A stretch of DNA of 64,000 bases. Origin: Neobacillus niacini (GTDB lineage: Bacteria > Bacillota > Bacilli > Bacillales > Cytobacillaceae). Position 1 is the first letter of the stretch; each line of letters opens with the position of its first letter. Made by a program: the position numbers and the translations under genes. The notes under the pieces were generated by a model, which saw only the letters and a list, made by a program, of their open reading frames with translations, searched no databases and was not told the DNA's origin. Below are positions 42,507-52,329 of this stretch, piece by piece. Location: NCBI RefSeq assembly GCF_030817595.1, contig NZ_JAUSZN010000001.1, positions 1,992,001-2,056,000 on the forward strand, read 5' to 3'.

Positions 42507-44732
42507 CTAATGCATATATTCCTTACGATAATCTCCTGGGGTCATTCCTAATTTCTTTTTGAAGAATCGAATAAAGTTTTGAGAATTCCGATATTGCAAG
42601 CGTTCTGCAATATCTTTAATGGCCAAATCTGTATCCTTTAACAAGCTTTGTGCCATTTGCAGGCGATAGTTCATTAGATAGTCTACAAAATTCTCTCCAT
42701 ACTCTTTTTTGAATACATTGCTTAAATAGTTAGGATTGTAATGCAATCGATCTGCAATAATATCCAGGGAAATTTCCTGATCATATTCTGTTTGTACAAT
42801 ATATACGATTTTTTCTGACAAGGATTTAAATCCTCTTTCTGTCTTATCGTGGGTACTTATAATAACGGGTTTGATTAAATCGTTAATTAACATTTCCTTC
42901 ATTTTCTCTGGATAATAGGCATTCATCGCTGCTTGATACAATTTCTTAATATTTTCAAAGATTTTAGATTCAGCACCTAATAGTTGTCCTAATTGTACAA
43001 GCTCATTTATGACTCGTATTAAGGTCACCCCTAAGCTAATCGGATTTTTATTTAAACGAAAAATCTCTTCTACAAGCCGATCAACCAAGTTCATGACGTC
43101 TTCCTCATGACCAGAACGAATCGCATTCAATAACTCATTCAGCGATTCTACAGGGAATTTGGATATAGACGCATCATTTAACATCGAAGAAATATCATTA
43201 TAGAAAATAATTGACTCTGGTCCAACATTTACTCGGTAATGAAGCGATTCTTTTGCTAAATCTACCGCTTTTTTACTATCTATTAAAGTGTCATAGATTG
43301 GACTGATTCCAACACTAATGATAATATTCAGCGATTTTTTCACCGCTACTTGGATTTCCTCGTAGTACTTCATGATTCGTCGCTCAGGTTCTGGGTCGCT
43401 TTTATCTAAGATAAAGATGGTAGCCTGCATTTCATCATTTAAAACGATCGGGTTTAAGCGTTCAGCCTTCGGGACCATTTCTCCTACGATATTATTAATT
43501 GCCAATAATAAAAGTGTTTTATCTCCAATTTGTTGATCATCAAAGTTATCTATTTGTATCAAACCTGTATAAAACACCTTTTCCTCTTCAAAATGGTAGC
43601 CAAATTGCTCTAAACGATTCGTCACATCGTTTTCAGATATCCGTTTTCTAAATAAACTTAAAACAAATAATGTCTCCAATTGAGGTTTCTGAATTGACAG
43701 ACTAGCGGTTAACAGCTCATTTTGTCCAACAATTTTATCGATAGAATCAGCCAAAAAGGAAAGTTCATTTTGTTTTTTATGCTCTCCCTGAATGTCCAGT
43801 TTTGCCTGTATTTTCTTAATTGGTCGAGTGTATGATACCGCCAACACATATGAAATAATTCCCACCAATAAAATCAAAAGGGCTGAAACTATAAAAAGGC
43901 CCACTCTCGTATTATGAATAATACTGCCAATCTCATTTTCATTTATTTCCACCACATAAAGCCACCGATTATAATCAGACTGCATGTAAACATATTTCTT
44001 TCCATCCTCTGTTTCTAGAACATTGGCAGTTTGCCCGCTTTCGTTAGAGACTGCTTTAAAATCTTGAAAACTACTTTTTTTCACTTCACGATCTTTCATG
44101 GTGCTAGAGTATAGTAATTGATTTTTTTTATTATATATTTCTACTCTATTGTTTTGGTCACCTATAATCTGTTCAATACTCCTTCTAGGAATATAGGATA
44201 TTCCTAAAGCGAACTTTTCCCTCTTATACATTGGTAAAGTCATAACCATTTCGATTCCGGATTTTATTGGTTTCCAAAAAAGGTTATTGTTATTATTGTT
44301 AATATATGTATTTTTGTATTCGGTAACTTCCTCTGTTGTTAGCGTCTTTAAAGAGCCGTTAATGATTCCCCAGTTGCCGTCTAAGCTTACTAAACTATTG
44401 TTACTGCCTTCAATCCCCATCATCCCTATGTAACTCATCTCTTTTTTGATATCTCGGTATACATCAAAATCTTTACCTGACAAAGGATTTTTAAAGATTT
44501 CTTCAAATTTAGAAGTTGCGCTGTAAGCCGTATATCCATACTCGATGGTTCTTACTTTTTGTTCAACATTGTTAAGAATTTGTTTTGTATAATTTTTTTT
44601 ATCCTTTAAGAAACTTTCCTCAACGGAATGATAAGTGGAATTATAGATAAATATGCTAAATCCAATTACAAGCCCTATCCCCACTAAGAAAAACGGAATA
44701 AAAAGCTTGTAAAACACTCTTGCTTTTCTCAA
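42507..44732 (-). CDS. AraC-family regulator with extracellular sensor domain (YesN/LplR-like)
   Basis: 741 residues from a TTG at 44732, which lies eight bases after AAGGAG; the upstream ATG (44765) has no ribosome site. Membrane span 1 (near 9-31), an extracellular Cache-like domain (about 35-285), span 2 (LFIVSALLILLVGIISYVLAV, near 292-312), a cytoplasmic linker (320-640) and a C-terminal double helix-turn-helix (IADRLHYNPNYLSNVFKKEYG and IAERLQYRNSQNFIRFFKKK, 645-740). One-component sensor regulators of this type sit next to Lpl/Yte-type importers and activate them in response to external oligosaccharide. Likely target: the divergent permease and pectin operon. Confidence 0.9.
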   Translation of the reverse strand: MRKARVFYKLFIPFFLVGIGLVIGFSIFIYNSTYHSVEESFLKDKKNYTKQILNNVEQKVRTIEYGYTAYSATSKFEEIFKNPLSGKDFDVYRDIKKEMSYIGMMGIEGSNNSLVSLDGNWGIINGSLKTLTTEEVTEYKNTYINNNNNNLFWKPIKSGIEMVMTLPMYKREKFALGISYIPRRSIEQIIGDQNNRVEIYNKKNQLLYSSTMKDREVKKSSFQDFKAVSNESGQTANVLETEDGKKYVYMQSDYNRWLYVVEINENEIGSIIHNTRVGLFIVSALLILLVGIISYVLAVSYTRPIKKIQAKLDIQGEHKKQNELSFLADSIDKIVGQNELLTASLSIQKPQLETLFVLSLFRKRISENDVTNRLEQFGYHFEEEKVFYTGLIQIDNFDDQQIGDKTLLLLAINNIVGEMVPKAERLNPIVLNDEMQATIFILDKSDPEPERRIMKYYEEIQVAVKKSLNIIISVGISPIYDTLIDSKKAVDLAKESLHYRVNVGPESIIFYNDISSMLNDASISKFPVESLNELLNAIRSGHEEDVMNLVDRLVEEIFRLNKNPISLGVTLIRVINELVQLGQLLGAESKIFENIKKLYQAAMNAYYPEKMKEMLINDLIKPVIISTHDKTERGFKSLSEKIVYIVQTEYDQEISLDIIADRLHYNPNYLSNVFKKEYGENFVDYLMNYRLQMAQSLLKDTDLAIKDIAERLQYRNSQNFIRFFKKKLGMTPGDYRKEYMH

Positions 44733-44794
44733 TAATTTCACTCCTTCGTAACTGTTTTCCACCATATCGCAAAAAAATTAAATTTTCTAAAATT

Positions 44795-44808
44795 TGATAA
44801 CGCTTACG
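44795..44808. promoter_or_regulatory. Candidate cre (CcpA) site before AraC-type gene
   Basis: Minus strand CGTAAGCGTTATCA matches TGWAANCGNTNWCA at 13 of 14 positions. It lies about 65 bases before the TTG start. Confidence 0.55.
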
Positions 44809-44880
44809 TTATAATATACTAAAATTCCCATATTTACAAGGCTATGTAATCTAGCGTTATATCTTTGTATATTATATGCA

Positions 44881-44909
44881 TTGACACAAAAACTGATAGA
44901 TAATACAAT
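44881..44909 (+). promoter_or_regulatory. Promoter of the rhamnogalacturonan acetylesterase gene
   Basis: TTGACA (44881-44886), 17-base spacer, TACAAT (44904-44909): a near-consensus sigma-A promoter pointing to the plus-strand gene at 45071. The LacI-type operator overlaps its -10 and start point. Confidence 0.75.
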
Positions 44910-44924
44910 GTTAACGTTAACATT
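44907..44924. promoter_or_regulatory. LacI-type operator, site O1
   Basis: Perfect 18-bp palindrome AATGTTAACGTTAACATT covering the promoter of rhgT. The 14-bp core TGTTAACGTTAACA recurs at 53789 and 53854. It resembles a cre site too (one mismatch), so CcpA binding is possible. Confidence 0.75.
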
Positions 44925-45005
44925 TCTCCGTACAATCCAATCATAATCCTCATTATCATAGCCCTCATCAAAGAAATAGGTTCTATTTTTGTTTTAACAT
45001 AAAAA

Positions 45006-45019
45006 TGTTAACGTGTACA
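45006..45019. promoter_or_regulatory. LacI-type operator, site O2
   Basis: TGTTAACGTGTACA, 98 bases after O1 centre to centre, in the leader of rhgT. Same left arm, imperfect right arm. Confidence 0.55.
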
Positions 45020-45070
45020 TATGCTTTTAGCAACAATTAATAAGAATTTTTTATGAGGGAGCAAATACAA

Positions 45071-45754
45071 ATGGAAAATCAAATAACCATTTATATAGCA
45101 GGAGATTCCACGGCTGCTATAAAACTACCAGAAAAACGACCAGAAACTGGCTGGGGGGAAGCATTTCAAGCGTACTTTAAGGAAAATGTAAAGATTGATA
45201 ACCGGGCGATTAATGGCCGAAGCACAAAGTCATTTATAAACGAGGGTCATTTAGCTAAGATTGAAAAGAGCATCCAACCCGGTGATTACTTAATTATCCA
45301 ATTTGGCCACAATGATCAAAAAATAGAGGATCCTGAACGAGGAACTCACCCTTATGGTGACTATCAAGATAACCTAGGCAAGTTCATTCAGACGGCATAT
45401 CAAAAAAATGCCTATCCCTTGTTATTAACGTCAGTTACTCGTCGAAAGTTTGAAGATGATATATTTGATAGCATGTCGGTTGGAGCCTATCCTCAAGCCA
45501 TGATTCAATATGCCGAAAAATACGATATACCTGTTTTAGACATACATAAAATCACCACAGAGTTTATGGCAAAAGCCGGTGATGAGGAGTCAAAAAAATA
45601 CTATTTACATTTACCTCGTGGTCAATCTGAAAACTATCCTGAGGGGATTATAGACAACACCCACTTCAATGAAGAGGGAGCAAAAAAAGTGGCTCAATTA
45701 ATTATTGAAGCAATCCATCAAAGTGATTTACCTCTAAGGAACCTACTAAAATAG
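45071..45754 (+). CDS. rhgT: Rhamnogalacturonan acetylesterase (CE12, SGNH hydrolase)
   Basis: 227 residues from ATG 45071 behind GAGGGAG. The SGNH blocks are present: IYIAGDSTAA (Ser nucleophile, residues 6-15), NRAINGRST (Gly block), IQFGHNDQK (Asn block), and DNTHFNEEG (catalytic Asp-His, near 198). No signal peptide, so it deacetylates imported rhamnogalacturonan oligomers in the cytoplasm. It has its own promoter with LacI-type operators, thus belongs to the ExuR-like regulon even though it is on the opposite strand. Confidence 0.9.
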   Translation: MENQITIYIAGDSTAAIKLPEKRPETGWGEAFQAYFKENVKIDNRAINGRSTKSFINEGHLAKIEKSIQPGDYLIIQFGHNDQKIEDPERGTHPYGDYQDNLGKFIQTAYQKNAYPLLLTSVTRRKFEDDIFDSMSVGAYPQAMIQYAEKYDIPVLDIHKITTEFMAKAGDEESKKYYLHLPRGQSENYPEGIIDNTHFNEEGAKKVAQLIIEAIHQSDLPLRNLLK

Positions 45755-45795
45755 TGAACTACTATATTTTTCAGCCTTTATAGGGAGTTGAATTA

Positions 45796-47560
45796 ATGGA
45801 AGAGTCATTTATACAGCAAATCTATAACAAAAATCAGAAAAATTCCTTTAAGGTACTAGTAGGATTATATAAAGGAAATTACTTAAGAATATTTTATTCA
45901 GCTGTGTTATTTATGATTAAACATATCCCCGCTTGGGTGATGCCCATCGCCATTGCGAATGTGATTAATGCTGCTACGATTCAGGATGGTGGCGGCATTC
46001 GAACGATTTATCTTAATGCGATCATTATGTTTATATTGGTACTGCAAAACATCATAACAAATTATTATCATACTAAACTTCATAGTTATGCGATTCGGAG
46101 TGTCGAATCAGGTTTACGTGCCTCGCTCATTAAAAAGATGCAAGAACTTTCGATTCCCTATCAAAAGGAGATGCAGTCTGGCAGGCTTCAATCTAAAATA
46201 ATGCGTGACGTAGAGGCTGTCCAAACGCTTTCCTCACAAGTATTTGTCAGTAGTTTAAATATTCTTGTCAATCTAGTAGTAGCCTTAGCCATTACGTTAT
46301 ACAACAGTCCAACTGTATTTCTATTTTTCATCTTAACCGTACCCATATCAGCTCTTATCATTGTGGTCTTCCGAAAAAAATCAAAACCTCAAATTCAGAA
46401 TTTCGTCAAGAAATGGAAGAAACCTCTGCCCGTGTTATCGAAATGATTGAATTAGTACCCATTGCACGTGCGCATGCGTTAGAGAATCAAGAGGTACGCC
46501 GTTTAAATCACCGATTCCAACAAATATTAACAAAAGGATTTCACTTAGACATCATTCAATCATTATTTGGTTCTGTTAGTTGGGCTAGCTTTCAAATTTT
46601 TCAAATTATTTGTTTAGTTTTCACTGGCATTTTGGCATTACGCGGTTCCATTACTCCAGGGGAAGTGGTGATGTATCAAACGTACTTTACAACAGTAGTA
46701 AATGCTGTTTCTAGCATGATAACATTGATCCCTACCATTGCTAAGGGACTGGAATCCGTAAATTCAATTGGCGAAATTTTAACAGCTGGTGAAGTAGAAA
46801 ATCATGAGAACAAACCTAAAATTAAACAAGTAGATGGAAATTTTTCCATTCAACAGGTTTGTTACCGGTATCCTAATAGCGACCAGACGATCCTCCATGA
46901 TATTAACTTAGAGGTTAAACAAGGCGAAACAGTCGCTTTTGTCGGGGAATCTGGTTCGGGAAAAACAACAATCCTAAATTTACTCATTGGGTTTATTCAA
47001 CCGACTGAAGGTAGAATTCTTTTAGATGGTCATGATATGTCATCCATTGATTTACGATCCTTCCGACATCATTTAGCAGTGGTCCCACAATCAACCATCC
47101 TATTCTCTGGAACCATTCTTCAAAATATCACCTATGGCATGCCATCTGTTACCGAAAAAGAACTAAAAAGGGTTTTATTAGCTGCAAACCTGTGGGATGT
47201 CATTGAGAAGCTTCCGGATGGTTTAAACACGAGGATTGGAGAACATGGGGATAAGCTTTCAGGGGGTCAAAGGCAAAGGGTGTCGATTGCAAGAGCCTTA
47301 ATTCGTAACCCAAAGGTTATTATTTTAGATGAAGCGACATCAGCATTAGATAGTCATTCTGAGAAAAAAATATACAAGAAGCCTTAAATACTTTATGTCA
47401 TGGCCGGACTACGTTTATCGTGGCTCACCGTCTTTCAACGATTCGTAATGCGGATAAAATAGCAGTGATCGAAAATGGACGTTGCGTAGAATTCGGTACC
47501 TATGAAGAATTAATGTTTACTAAAGGGAAGTTTTATGAATTGAAGCAATTACAAATGTAG
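45796..47560 (+). pseudogene. ABC exporter (membrane plus ATPase), broken by two frameshifts
   Basis: A half-size exporter of about 588 codons. Membrane domain (first 200 codons, YHTKLHSYAIRSVESGLR and so on), ATPase domain with Walker A FVGESGSGKTTILNLL, Q-loop VVPQSTILFSGT, signature LSGGQRQRVSIARALI and Walker B VIILDEATSALD. The frame breaks twice: near 46401-46404 one base is missing (TTTCGT where TTTCCGT is expected), and near 47363-47374 two extra bases (AT) follow a run of A. After the second break the H-loop region (TTFIVAHRLSTIRNADKI) and the end up to the TAG at 47558 are still readable. Either a recent pseudogene or two sequencing errors. 41 bases after rhgT. Confidence 0.85.
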
Positions 47561-47581
47561 TAGACTAGCAAAATGGAATAA

Positions 47582-47616
47582 TTCTAGATGCTAAGGAAAT
47601 CCGTCTGGCATCTTTT
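47582..47616 (+). terminator. Terminator after the ABC exporter
   Basis: AGATGC ... GCATCT stem followed by TTTTTTTG. Confidence 0.65.
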
Positions 47617-47728
47617 TTTGCCTGTTGATTTGCGCTTTAGAAAAGGTTGTGTAAAGCTAATTGTTTATATTGCACCCTGTTGATTGGAGCGAACGGCACG
47701 AAGACTCCTCGAGAATCCAAGGTCACAA

Positions 47729-48157
47729 TAATACGGGTAACAATCTGACCAGGATTGTACCGATAAATCACGACTCCACAAAGTATCGTAACTATCTGAC
47801 TCGGATTGTACCGATAAATCACGGCTCCACAAATTATCGTAACTATCAGATCGGGATTGTGCCGATAAATCACGGCTCCACAAATTTTCGTAACTATCTG
47901 ACTCGGATTGTGCCGATAAATCACGGCTCTACAAATTATCGTAACTATCTGACTCGGATTGTGCCGATAAATCACGGCTCTACAAATTATCGTAACTATC
48001 TGACCAGGAGTGTGCCGATAAACCAAGGCTTTACAAATTATCGTAACTATCTGACTCGGATTGTGCCGATAAATCACGGCTCTACAAATTATCGTAACAA
48101 TCTGACCAGGAGTGTGCAGATAAACCAAGGCTCCACAAATTATCGCAACAATCAGAC
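47729..48157. repeat. 51-bp tandem repeat array (eight units)
   Basis: Eight head-to-tail 51-bp units, for example starting ATTATCGTAACTATCTGACT and going on CGGATTGTGCCGATAAATCA. Each unit can fold as TTGT-GCCG...CGGC-TCT-ACAA. Two unit types are mixed: GACTCGGATTGTGCC and GACCAGGAGTGTGCC. Because 51 is a multiple of three, all frames free of stops in one unit stay open, giving 184- and 190-codon open frames on both strands with a 17-residue period (for example NYRNYLTRIVPINHGST); there is no ribosome site for either, so I regard it as non-coding. Confidence 0.88.
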
Positions 48158-48161
48158 ACAG

Positions 48162-48210
48162 AAAAAAATCCCTTTTGAAAGACTGCATCACTGTCTACTC
48201 AAAAGGGATT
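48162..48210 (-). terminator. Terminator of the uxa operon
   Basis: Minus strand AATCCCTTTTGA ... TCAAAAGGGATT followed by TTTTTTC, 13 bases after the uxaA stop codon. Confidence 0.9.
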
Positions 48211-48222
48211 ATAAGTCTCTGA

Positions 48223-49716
48223 TTATAGCGTAACTCCACTCTTAAAAATCGAAATCTCTCTAAAGTCATTTTTCTCATTGTTGACAAATTCGCCGCTTGC
48301 CACATGGACGATATAATCTACAAAATCATTTAATACTTGTTCTGGCAGAACTCCATCCTCCAACAGTATTCCAGCATTAAAGTCAATCCAGTGTGGTTTT
48401 GTTTCATAGATTTGTGTGTTAGTTGAAATTTTCATCGTTGGAACAAACGTTCCGAATGGAGTTCCCCGCCCTGTCGTAAACAAAACCATCTGGCAGCCTG
48501 CAGCTGCAAGAGCTGTCGAAGCGATAAGGTCATTTCCTGGCGCACTTAAGAGATTTAATCCTTTTGTATTAAGTGTTTCTCCATATTTTAAGACATCGAC
48601 AATGGTGCTCGTTCCCGCTTTCTGTGTGCACCCAAGAGATTTGTCTTCTAGTGTGGTAATGCCTCCAGATTTGTTCCCTGGGGAAGGATTTTCATATACA
48701 GGTTGATTATGACGCAAAAAATACTCCTTGAAGTCATTAATTAGGTCCACAATCTTCCCAAAAACTTTTTCATCGGCAGCACGTTCCATTAAGATCGTTT
48801 CTGCTCCAAACATTTCCGGGACCTCAGTGAGGACGGTTGTTCCTCCTTGGGCAATTAAATAATCTGAGAACTTCCCTAGAAGCGGATTTGCGGTTATACC
48901 TGAAAAGCCATCGGATCCACCGCATTTTAAACCAATTTTCAATTCTGAAAGAGGCACGGATTCTCTTTTGTCATTTTTGGCATTTTCATAGATTTCCATG
49001 ACCAGTTTAAAGCCTTCCTCGATTTCATCGGTAACATTTTGGGAGATTAGAAATTTCACTCTGTCCTCATTCACTTCACCCAACGCCTTTTTAAACTCTG
49101 GCAGCTCATTATTCTCACAGCCAAGACCTAAAACAAGAACACCGCCAGCATTGGGATGCTTTACTGCATTGATCAGTATTTGCTTTGTGTTTTCATGGTC
49201 ATCCCCTAGTTGAGAACATCCATAGTTATGCTTTAAGACAAGGACATTGTCAAACGGGGTAATGTCGCCAACATGACGCTCAAACCGTTTGATAATTTTC
49301 TCAGCAATCCCGTTCACACAGCCTACTGTAGGGACAATCCATAATTCATTCCGAATGCCAACATTACCATCTTCGCGACGGTATCCCTGAAATGTTCGAT
49401 TTTCATTATTATATAGATTCTGAGATTCCTTAAACACGTATTGGTATTCCTGTGTCCCAGAAAGATTCGTTTTTGTGTTATGTGTATGAACATGTTCACC
49501 GGGTGTAATCACACCCAGTGCATGCCCAATTGGATAGCCGTATTTAATAATATCCTCATTTTCGTAAATATCTTTTACTGCTATTTTATGTCCACGGCTG
49601 ACGTCTTCTTTTATTTGAATATCCTTGCCATTAAGATGAATGGTTTCATTTTTCTTAAAGTTTCTTAGTGCTAGAATAATATTATCGTTGTCAGTGATTT
49701 GAAGAAAATCCTTCAT
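48223..49716 (-). CDS. uxaA: Altronate dehydratase
   Basis: 497 residues, full length. N-terminal SAF domain (1-95, with DNIILALRNFKKNE and GHKIAVKDI) and the C-terminal catalytic UxaA domain with GYRREDGNVGIRNELWIVPTVGCVNG, HNYGCSQLGDDHENT and GLKCGGSDGFSGITANP, which carry the iron/cysteine ligands. It converts altronate to 2-keto-3-deoxygluconate, the last step of galacturonate breakdown in this window. Starts with ATG behind AGGAGG, 15 bases after uxaB. Confidence 0.94.
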   Translation of the reverse strand: MKDFLQITDNDNIILALRNFKKNETIHLNGKDIQIKEDVSRGHKIAVKDIYENEDIIKYGYPIGHALGVITPGEHVHTHNTKTNLSGTQEYQYVFKESQNLYNNENRTFQGYRREDGNVGIRNELWIVPTVGCVNGIAEKIIKRFERHVGDITPFDNVLVLKHNYGCSQLGDDHENTKQILINAVKHPNAGGVLVLGLGCENNELPEFKKALGEVNEDRVKFLISQNVTDEIEEGFKLVMEIYENAKNDKRESVPLSELKIGLKCGGSDGFSGITANPLLGKFSDYLIAQGGTTVLTEVPEMFGAETILMERAADEKVFGKIVDLINDFKEYFLRHNQPVYENPSPGNKSGGITTLEDKSLGCTQKAGTSTIVDVLKYGETLNTKGLNLLSAPGNDLIASTALAAAGCQMVLFTTGRGTPFGTFVPTMKISTNTQIYETKPHWIDFNAGILLEDGVLPEQVLNDFVDYIVHVASGEFVNNEKNDFREISIFKSGVTL

Positions 49717-49731
49717 TATAGCGGCCTCCTA

Positions 49732-51198
49732 CTAAATGGATATTTCAAACAATTCTTTAAGAGCTTCCTTAACTCCTATTTGATAGATAGTAAGGAGGTT
49801 TGTACTGACGGTACTTTCTAGATTTGGAATAGAGGTCAAATCCATCCCCCATAACCTTTGCTCCGCCAGGATTATGTTCACGAGTTCAGACATGGCAAGT
49901 TCTTGCTGTTCAAATTTTCCCCAATGAGTTTTAAAGAATTCAACAATTTCTGGATCATCTTGTAGTTCTATTGAGTCATTTCCTCTTTTACCCTGATAAA
50001 AATAAAGCAGGCAGCTTAGTGAAAAGACCATTCGTTTTGGCAGACTGTTATATTTTTCAACATAATCCAAAAATGCGGGCAGATTTCTTGTCTGAAATTT
50101 AGAAATAGAATTTAGTGCGATGCTCATTAAATAATGTTTAATATATGGATTAGCAAAACGGTTCATCACATCATCCGCATAGCTGGATAGTTCTGTTTTC
50201 GGACCTTCTAAAGTTGGGATTATTTCCTCTGCAATCATTTCTTTTATAAACATGCCTACTTCTTGATGATTTACACTTTCTTCCACCGTGCTTAAACCGT
50301 AAAGATAAGCAACCGGAGTCATTGCTGTATGTGCGCCGTTTAGAATCCGGACTTTCCGTATCCTGTAAGGAGTTAAATCATCGACGATCAGCGTGTTTAG
50401 CCCTGTCCCTTCGACTTTCAGCTCATTTTTTATCCATTCCGGTCCCTCAATGACCCAAAGGTGATACTGCTCACCTACCACCATCAATTCATCCTCATAT
50501 CCAAGTTGTTCGGTTTTTTCTTTATAGGAGTCGGTTGGAAATCCTGGTACGATTCGGTCTACAAGGCTTGAACAGAAAGTATTCGCGTTCTTTACCCATC
50601 CAATAAATTCATCCTCCAGGTTCCATAAGCTTGCATATTGCAATACGATTTCTCTCAACTTTTCTCCGTTTCTTTCTATTAGTTCACATGGAATGATTAT
50701 ACAGCCACGTTTTTGATCACCGGCAAATGCCTGGAAACGGTGATAGAGGAACGCAGTAAGTTTTCCTGGAAAACTCTTTTGCGGTCGATCCTCTAACTTG
50801 TCTGTTGGGTCAAACACAATTCCGGCTTCTGTCGTATTCGAAACGATAAACCGGAGATCTTCTGTCCCAGCAAGCTTGATATATTCCGGATAATCTGTAA
50901 ACAGATTAATACCTCTACTAATTGACTCAATCACCTGATGCTGGTTTACCAATTGACCTTCTTTAATCCCCTGTAAGTAAAGGGTAAACAGCCCATCCTG
51001 ATTATTCAGCCTTTCAATCTTGTTATTGCCTCGCGGCTGGACAACCACTACACTTCCATTGAAATCCGTTTTTTCATTAAGAACTTGGAACTGCCAATCA
51101 ATAAACCCTCTCAAAAAGTTTCCTTCCCCAAACTGAAGCACCTTCTCGGGATAAGAGATATAGTCTTGATAAATTTTATTACTAAGTCTTTCCACCAA
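49732..51198 (-). CDS. uxaB: Tagaturonate reductase (altronate oxidoreductase)
   Basis: 488-residue mannitol-dehydrogenase-family enzyme. QFGEGNFLRGFIDWQ (22-36) is the nucleotide-binding start, IVSNTTEAGI lies near 113, and KVRILNGAHTAMTPVAYLYG (near 277) carries the catalytic lysine region. It reduces tagaturonate to altronate with NADH. Start is TTG or GTG (51198/51195) behind GGGGGA. A LacI-type operator half-site lies at 51217-51230 just upstream. Confidence 0.93.
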   Translation of the reverse strand: MVERLSNKIYQDYISYPEKVLQFGEGNFLRGFIDWQFQVLNEKTDFNGSVVVVQPRGNNKIERLNNQDGLFTLYLQGIKEGQLVNQHQVIESISRGINLFTDYPEYIKLAGTEDLRFIVSNTTEAGIVFDPTDKLEDRPQKSFPGKLTAFLYHRFQAFAGDQKRGCIIIPCELIERNGEKLREIVLQYASLWNLEDEFIGWVKNANTFCSSLVDRIVPGFPTDSYKEKTEQLGYEDELMVVGEQYHLWVIEGPEWIKNELKVEGTGLNTLIVDDLTPYRIRKVRILNGAHTAMTPVAYLYGLSTVEESVNHQEVGMFIKEMIAEEIIPTLEGPKTELSSYADDVMNRFANPYIKHYLMSIALNSISKFQTRNLPAFLDYVEKYNSLPKRMVFSLSCLLYFYQGKRGNDSIELQDDPEIVEFFKTHWGKFEQQELAMSELVNIILAEQRLWGMDLTSIPNLESTVSTNLLTIYQIGVKEALKELFEISI

Positions 51199-51216
51199 TC
51201 TTTTCCCCCTTCACTA

Positions 51217-51230
51217 TGCACACGTTAACA
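51217..51230. promoter_or_regulatory. LacI-type operator, site O3 (before uxaB)
   Basis: On the minus strand TGTTAACGTGTGCA, one base different from O2. It lies in the 67-base gap between the regulator and uxaB genes, so uxaB-uxaA may have its own regulated promoter or a roadblock. Confidence 0.6.
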
Positions 51231-51265
51231 TTTCTTTTCAAAAAGAAAGGTTTTATCTAACCTCT

Positions 51266-52255
51266 CTATTTAACAGAATCTCTTATGATTAATTCTGTAT
51301 TGGCAAAAACTTTGGTCGCTTTATTTTCCTCGCCAGTTACGAGTGAAAGGATTTTTTCCGCACCCAGTACACTGATTTTTTCTACCGGTCGTTTTACCGT
51401 TGTTAGCTTTGGTGTTGTATATTGGGCAAAGCCAATGTCATCAAATCCAATAATAGAAATGTCATTTGGGACATTTAATCCGTTAGCAAACACAGCATTC
51501 ATTGCACCGATGGCCATATCATCATTGGAACAAAAAACGGCTGTCGGAGGCTTTTTCAACGACAATAATTTTTCCATTCCTAAATAACCGCTTTCCATAT
51601 CATAATTTCCGCTCATAGAATACTCCGGATGAATCGAAATGCCATTGTCTATTAGCGCAGTAAGATAACCATCCTTACGCATTTGCGTAGATTTAAAGGT
51701 TGGGATACCTTCAATGATTGCGATGTTTGTATGTCCACAATCAATCAAATGCTGCACAGCTTGTCTTGAGCCCTCTGTATCATTAGAAAGAATATTGATG
51801 ATAGAATCTTCCTCAATTTCTCTGTTAAGCACAACAAGTGGTATATCCTTTTGCAGGACATGATAGATAAATGAATGGTCCCTTACACTTTGGCTCATTA
51901 AAATAATTCCGTCAAATCTTTGCGAATTAATACTCGAATAATCCTGGTAATCATCGATACCACGGATAAATAAATTATATTCCTGGCTAATGACACTATT
52001 TACACCTTTTATTGTATCAGCAAGAAAGCTTGCCGATGTTCCATTGCTAATGCTTGTTAAGAATAAACCAATCGTATACGACTTTTGCATAACCAGGCTT
52101 TTAGCATTGTAATTAGGGGTATAATTTAGCTGGGAGGCAATATCAAGGATTTTCCTCCTTGTAGGCTCTTTGATAAGGGGACTATTGTTTAGTGCCCTTG
52201 ATACAGTTGTATGGGATACATTGGCCAATTTTGCAATATCTTTTATAGTAACCAT
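51266..52255 (-). CDS. exuR: LacI-family hexuronate regulator (ExuR/KdgR-like)
   Basis: 329 residues from ATG 52255 (behind AAGGAAGG). DNA-binding head MVTIKDIAKLANVSHTTVSR with ALNNSP and the hinge NYNAKSLV; the periplasmic-binding-like effector domain follows (60-329) with AVFCSNDDMAIGAMNAV and ISIIGFDDI. Its position between uxaC and uxaB-uxaA equals that of exuR in B. subtilis. It should bind the TGTTAACGTTAACA operators and release them with a galacturonate-pathway metabolite or KDG. Confidence 0.88.
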   Translation of the reverse strand: MVTIKDIAKLANVSHTTVSRALNNSPLIKEPTRRKILDIASQLNYTPNYNAKSLVMQKSYTIGLFLTSISNGTSASFLADTIKGVNSVISQEYNLFIRGIDDYQDYSSINSQRFDGIILMSQSVRDHSFIYHVLQKDIPLVVLNREIEEDSIINILSNDTEGSRQAVQHLIDCGHTNIAIIEGIPTFKSTQMRKDGYLTALIDNGISIHPEYSMSGNYDMESGYLGMEKLLSLKKPPTAVFCSNDDMAIGAMNAVFANGLNVPNDISIIGFDDIGFAQYTTPKLTTVKRPVEKISVLGAEKILSLVTGEENKATKVFANTELIIRDSVK

Positions 52256-52329
52256 TGTCTGACCTTCCTTTTGCATTCTCTCTTTCGTTCATTATACCTT
52301 ACCTGCCCTGCCCCGCCAGCTTTCATCTA

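Noticed and set aside
47729..48157. CRISPR array
   Set aside because: The units are contiguous with no unique spacers, and no cas genes are nearby.
47637..48233. Open frames of 184 and 190 codons on both strands
   Set aside because: They are by-products of a 51-bp tandem repeat (17 codons per unit); no ribosome site, low complexity, and both strands open at once.
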